Shown here one piece after another: positions 1-7,507 of a stretch of 53,456 bases of DNA (the stretch's first letter is position 1; each line of letters opens with the position of its first letter). The notes below the pieces were generated by a model, which saw nothing but the letters and a program-made list of their open reading frames with translations, was not told the DNA's origin and searched no databases. The DNA is from Pseudomonadota bacterium (GTDB lineage: Bacteria > Pseudomonadota > Alphaproteobacteria > Rhodobacterales > Rhodobacteraceae), in contig JAFEFU010000011.1 in the NCBI GenBank assembly GCA_018240425.1, forward strand, positions 1-53,456, given 5' to 3'. Both the position numbers and the translations under genes were made by a program.

Positions 1-1369
1 CTCCTTCCCGGCCGGAACCTCCGGCCTCGGCCGGCCCGGGGCCGGCGATGTGAAAGCGGGCCTCAAACCCGTCGGCCCGGCCCGCGGCCGGCGAGATCAG
101 CTCGATCCGGCCCCCGGTACCATTGGCGATTGCGCGCGCGATGGCCAGCCCCAGCCCGGTGCCTTCGGCAGGGGTGCGGCCGCGCTCGAACGGTTCGGCC
201 AGCCGCGACAGAAGGTCGGGCGGCACCACCGGCCCGGCGTTGGCCACGCTCAGGGTTCCGCCGCCGGTCAGCGCCACATGCACCGGCTGGCCGGGCGCGC
301 CATGTTTCAGCGCGTTCTCGATCAGGTTTCGCGCAAGGATGGCGAAGGCGTCGGGGTCGATCGGCGCCATGACCGGCGTGCCGGGCAGGACCAGCCGGAT
401 GCGCCCCCCGGCGCCGGCGGCGGCGCCCATCTCTGCGGCCACATGCCGCAGGATCGCGCCCACGTCCGTCGTCCCCGCCGCCTGAAGCTGGCCGCCCTCG
501 GCCCGCGCCAGCTGCATCAGCTTTTCCGAGAGCCGCGACAGGCGGCGCAGCGCCGTCTCGATCAGCCGCGCCCGCTCGCGCGCCGCCCCGTCGGCGGTCT
601 CGGCGATCAGCCTCTGGGTCTGGGCCAGCGCCGCCGCCACCGGGGTGCGCAGTTCGTGCGCGGAATTGGCGGTGAAGCTGCGCTCGGCCTGAAGGGTGCG
701 GTCCAGCCGCCCGAGAAGGCGGTTGACCGCCAGCGCGATCGGCCGGATCTCGGAGGGCAGGCCGGCGAAGGGCACCGGGGTCAGGTCGCTGCCGCCGCGC
801 GCCTCGATGCCGGCGCGGAAGCTGCGGATCGGGGCCATCGACAGCCGCACGAGGCCCCAGACCCCGATCAGGCTGAGCGGCACGATCAGCGCCAGCGGCA
901 GCAGCAGCCCGAGGATGGCCTGCAGCGCCACCTCGCGGCGATGGGCCAGGGGTTCGGCAACCGCGATCGTGAAACTGCCCTGAAGCGCGGAATCCGAATA
1001 GATCCGGTGGGTGGGCGTGTCGGTGAAGCCCATGCCCGCGTAGGGCGGAAAGACCGAGAGATCGGCCCGGTGCGAACGCAGGAGAACCCGGCCCGCCGCA
1101 TCGCGCACCACATAGGTGAAATATTCGTCATGGTCGCGCAGCGTGGTCACGGTCTGGCTGGCCCCGTCGTCGCTTTCGCGGTTCACGAGGTCGCGCACCG
1201 CGAGCGGCAGGAGACGCTGGCCGGTCTCCTCGAGCGCGCTGTCGAAGACCTCGTCCATCTGCCGGCGCAGGTGCTCGGCCGTCACCGCCGCGGCGGCGGC
1301 CCACAGGAGCGCCAGCCCCAGCCCCAGCCACAGCGAGAGCCGCCATTGCAGGCTTTTCGGCGCCATCAT
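1..1369 (-). CDS. Sensor histidine kinase (C-terminus cut by window edge)
   Basis: Inner-membrane sensor of a two-component system. From the ATG at 1369 the frame stays open to base 1, so about 456 residues are visible and the stop lies outside. A transmembrane helix covers roughly residues 11-31. A periplasmic sensor segment of about 110 residues follows, then a second helix near 150-172, a HAMP-like linker, the phospho-acceptor box SAHELRTP (His near 238), the N-box NLIENALKHG and the G2 box GTGLGLAIA. The G1 box reads NAGPVVPPD, a degenerate form known in QseC/TctE-like kinases. The start overlaps the regulator stop in ATGA, so the two are co-translated. The signal sensed is unknown; the divergent redox genes suggest a metal or redox cue. 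Confidence 0.9.
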   Translation of the reverse strand, partial: MMAPKSLQWRLSLWLGLGLALLWAAAAAVTAEHLRRQMDEVFDSALEETGQRLLPLAVRDLVNRESDDGASQTVTTLRDHDEYFTYVVRDAAGRVLLRSHRADLSVFPPYAGMGFTDTPTHRIYSDSALQGSFTIAVAEPLAHRREVALQAILGLLLPLALIVPLSLIGVWGLVRLSMAPIRSFRAGIEARGGSDLTPVPFAGLPSEIRPIALAVNRLLGRLDRTLQAERSFTANSAHELRTPVAAALAQTQRLIAETADGAARERARLIETALRRLSRLSEKLMQLARAEGGQLQAAGTTDVGAILRHVAAEMGAAAGAGGRIRLVLPGTPVMAPIDPDAFAILARNLIENALKHGAPGQPVHVALTGGGTLSVANAGPVVPPDLLSRLAEPFERGRTPAEGTGLGLAIARAIANGTGGRIELISPAAGRADGFEARFHIAGPGPAEAGGSGREG

Positions 1370-2028
1370 CCCGGATTTCCCAGCCTGTAGCCGATGCCGC
1401 GGACCGTATCGACGACTTCCGGCCCCAGCTTCTTGCGCATCCTGCTGACATGGACCTCGATGGTGTTGCTTTCCACCTCGGCGCCGAAGGCATAGAGCCG
1501 CTGTTCCAGCTGCGCCTTCGAGATGACCTGGCCGGGGCGCTGGATGAAGGCCTCGAACAGCGCCCATTCACGGGCGGTCAGGTCGACGATCCGGCCGGCG
1601 CGGGTCACGGTGCGGGCGGCAAGGTCGATCTGGAGGTCGCCGATCTCGATCAGGGGATTGGGGTTGCCGCTGTAGCGCCGCGCCACCGCATTCAGCCGCG
1701 CCGAAAGCTCGGACAGGTCGAACGGCTTGGTCAGGTAGTCGTCGGCGCCCGCGTTCAGCCCGCTGATCCGGTCCGAGATCTGGTCGAGCGCGGTCAGGAT
1801 CACGACCGGGGTGACGCTGCCCTTGCGGCGCATCTCGCGCAGGAAGGCGATGCCCTGTCCGTCGGGCAGCATCATGTCGAGAAGGACAAGATCGTAGGCG
1901 GCGCTGGCCAGATGGTCGGCGGCCTCGTCAAGGCGCATCACCCAGTCGACCGAATGGCGGTCGGCGGCGACATGGTCGCGCACCGCGGCGCCAAGGATGG
2001 CGTCATCTTCGACCAGCAGTATTCTCAT
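1366..2028 (-). CDS. OmpR-family response regulator
   Basis: DNA-binding partner of the downstream sensor kinase, 220 residues. The receiver domain (1-118) has the acidic pocket ED at 7-8, phospho-acceptor Asp51 in LLDMMLPDG, Thr79 and Lys101 in LTKPFD. The C-terminal winged helix (about 128-218) ends in the typical VDTVRGIGYRL. The start MRILLVEDDA is the only one that gives a normal receiver N-terminus; the frame remains open a further 345 bases upstream, but that part is antisense to the next gene. The gene is divergent from the PepSY/b561/DUF2271 operon with a 142-base gap, the usual layout for a regulator of its neighbour. QseB/PmrA-like is the closest description; no specific name is justified. 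Confidence 0.93.
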   Translation of the reverse strand: MRILLVEDDAILGAAVRDHVAADRHSVDWVMRLDEAADHLASAAYDLVLLDMMLPDGQGIAFLREMRRKGSVTPVVILTALDQISDRISGLNAGADDYLTKPFDLSELSARLNAVARRYSGNPNPLIEIGDLQIDLAARTVTRAGRIVDLTAREWALFEAFIQRPGQVISKAQLEQRLYAFGAEVESNTIEVHVSRMRKKLGPEVVDTVRGIGYRLGNPG

Positions 2029-2081
2029 GCGCCTGTCTGTCCTCTGCCTTGCGGTCTTCTGCCCGGCGAAGCTGTCTTCAG

Positions 2082-2123
2082 CCTGACGGCTGGCGTCGCC
2101 CCGCGTCAGGATTTCGTCAGGAT
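2082..2123. promoter_or_regulatory. Repeat cluster between regulator and PepSY gene (putative operator)
   Basis: CGTCAGGAT occurs at 2104-2112 and again at 2115-2123, an 11-base period that suits tandem binding of an OmpR-type dimer on one DNA face. CCTGACGGCTGGC at 2082-2094 contains the complement of the same core (CCTGACG / CGTCAGG) and recurs exactly at 3213-3225 before the DUF2271 gene. That the adjacent response regulator binds here is inference from position and spacing. Confidence 0.5.
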
Positions 2124-2170
2124 CGCCCGCCATCTTCGCAGCAAGGAAGCGTCCGACAAGGAAAAAACGC

Positions 2171-2593
2171 ATGCGCGCACCCGAAGGGGCCGGCTCCCGG
2201 TCCTGCATATCTGTCCTCGGGCTGACGCTCGCGCTGGCCCTCATCGTCGCCGGGCCGGTGGCCGTCCGCGCCGATGACGGCGACTGCGACGTGCCGATGG
2301 AGCGCTGGCAACCGCGCGAGGCGGTCGAGGCGATGGCCCGCGACCGCGGCTGGACCGTCGCGCGCATCCGCATCGACGACGGCTGCTATCAGCTGCGCGG
2401 CGCCGACGCGGACGGACACCCCTTCAAGTTGAAGATCGACCCCGAGACGCTCGAGATCGTCAAGGCCCGGCGCGGAGAGTGGCACGGCCAGAGCGGCGGG
2501 CAAGGCTCGGGGCAGGGCTATGGGCGGGGGGACGACGACGATCACGCCCTCCCGCCGCCGCCCCCGGCGACCACCTCCGGCCCGTCCGAGTGA
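2171..2593 (+). CDS. Periplasmic PepSY-domain protein
   Basis: Small exported protein of 140 residues. A hydrophobic signal segment covers residues 13-33 and ends in AVRA, a plausible signal peptidase I site before DDGDC. The mature part is a single PepSY-type fold (about 44-100): a helix (REAVEAMARDRG), then strands with the usual closing pattern FKLKIDPETLEIV. Cys39 and Cys72 could form a disulfide. The tail is Gly/Asp/Pro-rich (GRGDDDD then a run of prolines) and looks disordered. It is the first gene of the redox operon, with AAGGA about 8 bases before the ATG. PepSY proteins beside two-component systems are often sensors, inhibitors or electron-transfer accessories; which applies here cannot be told. 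Confidence 0.8.
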   Translation: MRAPEGAGSRSCISVLGLTLALALIVAGPVAVRADDGDCDVPMERWQPREAVEAMARDRGWTVARIRIDDGCYQLRGADADGHPFKLKIDPETLEIVKARRGEWHGQSGGQGSGQGYGRGDDDDHALPPPPPATTSGPSE

Positions 2594-2665
2594 GGGCCGA
2601 GGATCATCGAGCAACAGGCCGGGGGGCAAACCGCACCCCGCCGCCCAGGCAAAGGAACCCGATCC

Positions 2666-3217
2666 ATGACCACACCATCCGCCCGCCATTCCACCGGCCT
2701 CGTCGTCCTGCACTGGCTCTCGGCGCTGGCCGTCCTTGGCGCCTGGCTGACCGCCGAGGGCGGCAGAGGAATGGCCGAGAACCCGCCCATCCTCCATTTC
2801 ACCCTGGGCCTCGCGGTCCTGGCGCTGGTGCTGCCCCGGCTCGTGCTGCGGCTGGCGGGGCCGGCACCGGCGCCCGTGGCGCAGTCCGCGCTTCTGGACC
2901 GCGCGGCCAAGGCGGGGCACGGGCTGCTCTACCTGCTCCTGATCGCGCTGCCGCTGACGGGCTGGTATGCGGCCTCGCGCCTCGGGGTCGACGTCGCCTT
3001 TCTCGGGCTGCACCTTCCGGCACTGACCCAGCCGGTCGAGGGCCGGCCCGGCCTGATCGCCGACCTGCACGAGAATGGCGGCACGCTGATCCTGATCCTT
3101 GCCGGCCTGCACGGGCTGATGGCGCTCTGGCACCAGTTCGTGCTCGGCGACGGGACGCTGGCGCGGATGAGCCTGCGCCGGAACCTGCCGGAGGGCCGGC
3201 CCGGCGGCCGATCCTGA
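2666..3217 (+). CDS. Cytochrome b561-family membrane protein
   Basis: Di-haem b-type cytochrome of the prokaryotic b561 (CybB-like) family, 183 residues, near the family length. Four hydrophobic helices are visible at about 12-30, 43-63, 84-103 and 138-159. Histidines at 16 (LHW), 44, 85, 135 and 149 sit near helix ends and are the candidate axial haem ligands. It would pass electrons across or within the inner membrane, typically between quinol and a periplasmic acceptor. It lies 72 bases after the PepSY gene and before DUF2271, so it is likely part of the same electron path as the flavoreductase and the flavinylated acceptor. Confidence 0.88.
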   Translation: MTTPSARHSTGLVVLHWLSALAVLGAWLTAEGGRGMAENPPILHFTLGLAVLALVLPRLVLRLAGPAPAPVAQSALLDRAAKAGHGLLYLLLIALPLTGWYAASRLGVDVAFLGLHLPALTQPVEGRPGLIADLHENGGTLILILAGLHGLMALWHQFVLGDGTLARMSLRRNLPEGRPGGRS

Positions 3218-3263
3218 CGGCTGGCTGACGGGGCAGGGGGCGAATCGTCAGGAAACCCTCAGC
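3213..3263. promoter_or_regulatory. Repeat cluster upstream of DUF2271 gene (putative operator)
   Basis: CTGACGG at 3214-3220 and 3225-3231 form a direct repeat with an 11-base period. The opposite-strand form CGTCAGG sits at 3246-3252, followed one period later by a weaker copy (CCTCAGC, 3257-3263). The 13-mer at 3213-3225 is identical to 2082-2094. The cluster overlaps the end of the b561 gene and sits 83-133 bases before the DUF2271 start. This suggests a second, internal promoter controlled by the same regulator. Confidence 0.5.
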
Positions 3264-3345
3264 CGCTGCCCCCAGATTCCCCCAAGGTGCGGGGCAGGGG
3301 ACACGCCCCGCCGACCGCCGGATTGCGCAGGAAAGGCCCGACCCG

Positions 3346-3816
3346 ATGAACAGCAGGATTGCCCTCTTCGCCCTGACCACCGCGCTGACGCTTCCCGGCC
3401 TTGCGCTGGCCCGCCCGGTCACTCTCGCCACGAGGATGGCCGCCTATGGCGGCGACGGCGCCTATCTGGCGATCTACCTCACCGATGCGCAGGGCGCCTA
3501 TGTCCGCAGCCTGTGGCTGGCCGGGCCGAGGTCGAAATACCACCGGCACCTGTCGGGCTGGTATCGCGCCACCGGCGGCGACGCTTCCCAGATCAACGGA
3601 ATCACCGGCGCCAGCGTCGGCGCGGGCAAGACGCTCGAGGTCACGGTCGATCTGGCCGATGCGCTGATCGACGCGGGCTATGTGCTGCACATGGACGCGG
3701 CGGTCGAGGACATGCGCGAAAGCCCTGACGAGGTGACGGTGCCCCTGACCTCGGCCGGGGCCGGAAAGGCCGTCAGGGGGCGGCGCTATGTCGCGGACTT
3801 TTCCTACCATTTCTAG
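3346..3816 (+). CDS. DUF2271 protein, probable flavinylated periplasmic electron carrier
   Basis: Exported protein of 156 residues. A Sec-type signal peptide is visible (hydrophobic 5-20, cleavage after LALA, residues 19-22). The mature domain matches the DUF2271 pattern: an N-terminal strand with YLAIYLTDAQGAYVRSLWL, a middle loop and a C-terminal RYVADFSYHF. The loop holds INGITGAS (83-90). TGAS at 87-90 fits the [S/T]GA[S/T] sequence to which ApbE attaches FMN through a phosphoester, so Thr87 is the candidate attachment residue. The operon supplies the ApbE enzyme and a transmembrane flavoreductase. The FMN assignment is inference; the signal peptide and motif are seen directly. Confidence 0.85.
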   Translation: MNSRIALFALTTALTLPGLALARPVTLATRMAAYGGDGAYLAIYLTDAQGAYVRSLWLAGPRSKYHRHLSGWYRATGGDASQINGITGASVGAGKTLEVTVDLADALIDAGYVLHMDAAVEDMRESPDEVTVPLTSAGAGKAVRGRRYVADFSYHF

Positions 3817-3825
3817 GGGACAGGC

Positions 3826-6033
3826 ATGATCCGTGCGCTCCACCGCTGGCCGGGGCTCCTGGCCATGCTCCTTGTCTCGGCGCTGGCGCTCAGCGGGGCG
3901 GCGCTGTCGGTCTTTCCGGCGGCCGAGCGGATGTCCGCGCCGGCGGCGGCGCCCGGCCTGAGCGTGGCGGCGCTGGCCGCGCGCGTCCAGGCCGCCCATC
4001 CCGCGGTCGAGCAGATCCGCCGCGCGCCCTCGGGCCGGTTCACCGCCTACTGGTTCGAGGGCGGCACCCCCGGCGCCGCGATCATCGACCCGGCGACCGG
4101 GGCCGACCTCGGCGCGGCCGGTCCGAACCGGGCCGAGCGCTGGCTGACCGAACTGCACCGCTCGCTGTTTCTGGGCGATGGCGGGCGGATCGCCACCGCG
4201 GCGGCGGCGGGGGCGATGCTCGTGCTGGCGCTAACGGGGGCCGCGCTGGTCGCGCGCCGGGCGGGAGGCTGGCGGCGCTGGTTCAGCCCGCAGCGGGGAC
4301 CGCTGGCCGCGCGCCTCCATGTCGAACTCGGGCGGCTGGCCATCCTGGGCCTCGCCTTCTCGTCGCTGACGGCCCTGTGGATGACGGCCTCGACCTTCGG
4401 CTACCTTCCCGACGAGGCCGCGACGCCGCCGCAACCCCCGGCCACCAGCGGCCTGACCGGCGCGGCCCTGTCAAGGATGCCGCTTCTCGCCGCAACCCCG
4501 GCCAGCGCGCTGCGCGACCTCACCTTCCCCGCGCAGGGCGACGCGGCGGACCTCTACACCCTGACCACCGCCACCGGCACCGGCCTTGTCGATCAGGGAA
4601 CCGGCGCGACGCTCGGCTGGGCCGACAACAGCGGCTGGCAGGCGGTGACCGAGACGATCTACAGCCTGCACACCGGGCGCGGCGCGGCGGTGATCGGGCT
4701 GGTCCTCGGGCTGGCGGCGCTGAGCGTTCCGGCGATGGTGGTGACGGGCACCGTCCTGTGGCTGGCGGGGCGGCGCGGGCGGCCGCGGCTGCGTGGCAAC
4801 GCCCCGGCGGGCAAGGCCGACATCGTCATCCTGGTCGGCAGCGAGGGCGGCAGCACCTGGGGCTTCGCCGCGACGCTCGGATCGGCGCTCGGCAGGTTCG
4901 GGCCCGCCGTCCATGTCGCGCCGATGGCGGGTTTCGATCCCGGCCGGTTCCCGCGCGCGGCGGGCTATATCATCCTGGCCGCGACCTATGGCGAGGGCGC
5001 CGCGCCGCAGTCGGCACGCGGCTTTCTCGACCGGCTGGCGGCGCTGGCCGCGGCCCCGCGCGCGCCGGTGGCGGTCCTCGGCTTTGGCGACCGCAGCTTT
5101 CCCGGCTATTGCGCCTTTGCCGAGGATGTCGCCCGGCTGGCCGAGGCGCGCGGCTGGCCCGCCTTCCTGCCCTTCGACCGGGTGGACCGGCAATCCCCGC
5201 AGGATTTCGCCCGCTGGGGGCGGGCCCTGGGGGCGGTCATGGGGATCGACCTCCAGCTCAACCACCAGCCAGTTCCGCCGGCCGGCATCGGCCTCGCGCT
5301 GCTGTCGCGGCGCGACTATGGCGACAAGGTCGGCGCGCCGACCACGATCCTGCGCTTCGCCCTGCCGCCCGTGACCCTCTGGCAGAGACTGGCCGGTCGG
5401 GGGTTCGCGCGCTTTCAGGCAGGCGATCTGCTCGGCATCCTGCCCGAGGGATCGCCGGTGCCCCGCTTCTATTCGCTGGCGTCCGGCCGGCGCGACGGGT
5501 TCATCGAGATCGTGGTGCGCAAGCATGAGGGCGGCCTCTGCTCGGGCCAGCTTGCGGCGCTGCGACCGGGCCAGACGGTCCATGCCTTCCTGCGCCGCAA
5601 TCCCGGCTTCCGCGCCGGGCGCGGCAGCGCCCCCCTCATCCTGATCGGGGCGGGAACCGGGATCGGACCCCTGGCCGGACTTCTGCGCGCCAACCGCCGG
5701 GGCAGGCCGGTCCACCTGTTCTTCGGCCTGCGCCACCCCGACAGCGACTTCCTCTACGGCGAAGAGCTGGACGGCTGGCGCCGCGACGGCCGCCTCGACC
5801 GGCTGATCACCGCCGCCTCGCGCGGCGAGCGGCCCCATTACGTCCAGGACGCGCTTCGCCGCGAGGCCGCGCTGGTCGCCGGGCTGGTGCGGGGCGGCGC
5901 GCGGGTGATGGTCTGCGGCGGGCGCGAGATGGCGGCCGGCGTCTCGGCGGCCCTGGGCGAGATCCTCGCCCCTGCCGGCCTCAGCCCCGCACTCCTGAAG
6001 GCCGAGGGGCGCTATGCCGAAGACATCTACTGA
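3826..6033 (+). CDS. PepSY transmembrane / flavodoxin / FAD-NADPH reductase fusion
   Basis: 735-residue inner-membrane reductase joining three modules. A PepSY-associated membrane part (1-315) has helices near 9-30, 122-144, 168-190 and 288-313, with likely haem-ligating histidines at 6 (LHRWPG), 111 (LHRSL), 165 and 282 (LHTG). A flavodoxin-like FMN domain (331-475) contains ATYGEG and GFGDRSFPGYC. A sulfite-reductase/CPR-type FAD and NADPH domain follows (490-735) with FAD motif RFYSLAS (547-553), GAGTGIGPL (608-616), CGGREMA (697-703) and a terminal Tyr735. It should carry electrons from cytoplasmic NADPH through FAD and FMN to membrane haem and out to the periplasm, here probably to DUF2271. 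It starts 9 bases after DUF2271. Confidence 0.92.
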   Translation: MIRALHRWPGLLAMLLVSALALSGAALSVFPAAERMSAPAAAPGLSVAALAARVQAAHPAVEQIRRAPSGRFTAYWFEGGTPGAAIIDPATGADLGAAGPNRAERWLTELHRSLFLGDGGRIATAAAAGAMLVLALTGAALVARRAGGWRRWFSPQRGPLAARLHVELGRLAILGLAFSSLTALWMTASTFGYLPDEAATPPQPPATSGLTGAALSRMPLLAATPASALRDLTFPAQGDAADLYTLTTATGTGLVDQGTGATLGWADNSGWQAVTETIYSLHTGRGAAVIGLVLGLAALSVPAMVVTGTVLWLAGRRGRPRLRGNAPAGKADIVILVGSEGGSTWGFAATLGSALGRFGPAVHVAPMAGFDPGRFPRAAGYIILAATYGEGAAPQSARGFLDRLAALAAAPRAPVAVLGFGDRSFPGYCAFAEDVARLAEARGWPAFLPFDRVDRQSPQDFARWGRALGAVMGIDLQLNHQPVPPAGIGLALLSRRDYGDKVGAPTTILRFALPPVTLWQRLAGRGFARFQAGDLLGILPEGSPVPRFYSLASGRRDGFIEIVVRKHEGGLCSGQLAALRPGQTVHAFLRRNPGFRAGRGSAPLILIGAGTGIGPLAGLLRANRRGRPVHLFFGLRHPDSDFLYGEELDGWRRDGRLDRLITAASRGERPHYVQDALRREAALVAGLVRGGARVMVCGGREMAAGVSAALGEILAPAGLSPALLKAEGRYAEDIY

Positions 6034-7003
6034 CGCCCCGGCCGCGGACGGGCGCATCGCGCTGAGCGGACCAACGATGGGCACCCGCTGGTCGGCGCTC
6101 TTCCATGCCCGGCCCGGGTTCGACAGCGCCCCCCTGCGCGCGGCGCTTCAGGCGGCGGTGGACGAGGTGGACGCCGAGATGTCGACCTGGAAGCCTGGCA
6201 GCGACCTGATGCGGATCAACGCCGGGCCGGTCGGGGTTTGGCTGCCCGCGCCCCGCGGGCTGGTGACGGTGCTGGGGCTGGGGCTGAGGATCGGCCGCGC
6301 CTCGGGCGGGGCCTTCGACATCGGCATGGGCGACGCGGTGGCTGCCTGGGGCTTTGGCGCGGACGAAGCGGACGGCGGGCGCATCCGCAGGGCGCTGGCC
6401 GCGCCCCGCCGCCCCGCGCACGAGGTGCTGGAGCTTGACCCCGCCAGACGCAGGCTGCGCAAGGCCGCGCCGGTCACGCTCGACCTCAACGGCATCGCCA
6501 AGGGGCACGGCGTGGACCGGTTGGCCGGGGCGCTGGCCGCGTTCGGCATCGGGGCGGGGCTCGTGGGCATCGACGGCGAACTCAGGGCGGTGGGCCTGCG
6601 CCCGGACGGCCAGCCCTGGACCATCGCCATCGAGGAGCCCGACCCCGCGCGCCGCGCGCCCCACTCGGTCCTGGCGCTTCAGGATGCGGCGGTCGCCACC
6701 TCGGGCGACTACCGCCACCGGGTCACGCTGGCCGGCCGCACCCTGTCGCACACGATGGACCCCCGCCGGGCCGCGCCGCTGGACGCCCCGCCCGCATCGG
6801 TCACGGTGGTGGCGCCCACCTGCGCCGAGGCCGACGCCTTCGCCACCGCGCTGATGGTTCTCGGGCCGGTCGAGGGGGCCGATCTCGCGCGCCGCCTCGG
6901 GCTGGACGCGCTGTTCCTGCTGCGCGAGGGCGGGGCCATCCGGCCGCTGGCGGTCGGTGCGCTCTTCGCGGCCGAACCCGCGAGCGGTGGCGCAGGAGCT
7001 TGA
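6014..7003 (+). CDS. apbE: ApbE-family FAD:protein FMN transferase
   Basis: Transfers FMN from FAD to a Ser/Thr of a target protein, using Mg2+. 329 residues. Family motifs in order: SGPTMGTRW (18-26), FDIG (101-104), DLNGIAKGHGVD (157-168), SGDYRHR (230-236), SHTMDP (245-250) and EADAFATAL (272-280). The ATG overlaps the end of the flavoreductase gene by 20 bases, so it is translationally coupled. An in-frame TGA at 5996-5998 rules out an upstream start, so there is no signal peptide or lipobox, although the likely target is exported. The target is probably the DUF2271 protein two genes upstream. Confidence 0.93.
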   Translation: MPKTSTDAPAADGRIALSGPTMGTRWSALFHARPGFDSAPLRAALQAAVDEVDAEMSTWKPGSDLMRINAGPVGVWLPAPRGLVTVLGLGLRIGRASGGAFDIGMGDAVAAWGFGADEADGGRIRRALAAPRRPAHEVLELDPARRRLRKAAPVTLDLNGIAKGHGVDRLAGALAAFGIGAGLVGIDGELRAVGLRPDGQPWTIAIEEPDPARRAPHSVLALQDAAVATSGDYRHRVTLAGRTLSHTMDPRRAAPLDAPPASVTVVAPTCAEADAFATALMVLGPVEGADLARRLGLDALFLLREGGAIRPLAVGALFAAEPASGGAGA

Positions 7004-7057
7004 CCGCGGGCGCTGCGGCGGTATCACCTCGGGCCGGGCGCAAGAGAGGGACATCAC

Positions 7058-7507
7058 ATGCTGAAGGGAATCGATCCGCTGCTCGGCCCGGACCTCTTGA
7101 TGGTCCTGGCCTCGATGGGCCACGGCGACGAGATCGTCATCGCCGACGCGAACTTTCCCGCGGCCTCGGTGGCGCGCGCGACGGTGCATGGCCGGCTCCT
7201 GCGCATCGGCTGCGCCGCGCCGCGCGCCGTGCGGGCGGTCCTGTCGCTTCTGCCGGTGGACGGCTACGAGGCCGATCCGGTCCTGACCATGCAGGTGGTG
7301 GGCGACCCCGCCGCCGTCCCCGATGTGGTGGCCGAGGCCGCGCCGATGTTTGCCGCCGCCGGGGTCAGGCCCGCCGCACTCGAACGCTTCGCCTTCTACG
7401 ACCGTGCCCGCCGCGCCTTCGCGGTGGTCCAGAGCGCCGAGACAAGGCCCTATGGCAACTTCATCATCCGCAAGGGCGTGATCGCGGCTCAGCCAGGCCC
7501 GCTGTAG
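7058..7507 (+). CDS. fucU: L-fucose mutarotase (RbsD/FucU family)
   Basis: Interconverts alpha and beta anomers of L-fucose so that the downstream dehydrogenase receives the right form. 149 residues, the length of FucU (RbsD is slightly shorter). The conserved N-terminus is complete: LKGIDPLLGPDLL, then MGHGDEIVIADANFP, with His22 and Asp30 in the sugar site. A C-terminal GNFIIRKGVI closes the fold. It follows apbE by 54 bases but belongs functionally with the fucose genes beginning at 8403. Its stop overlaps the convergent IclR gene by 19 bases. RbsD is the alternative, but the context is fucose oxidation. Confidence 0.88.
   Translation: MLKGIDPLLGPDLLMVLASMGHGDEIVIADANFPAASVARATVHGRLLRIGCAAPRAVRAVLSLLPVDGYEADPVLTMQVVGDPAAVPDVVAEAAPMFAAAGVRPAALERFAFYDRARRAFAVVQSAETRPYGNFIIRKGVIAAQPGPL

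Noticed and set aside
50..1390. 446-residue open frame on the plus strand
   Set aside because: It is antisense to a sensor kinase with clear H, N and G boxes; its translation is low-complexity Arg/Gly/Gln-rich, as expected of a shadow frame in GC-rich DNA.
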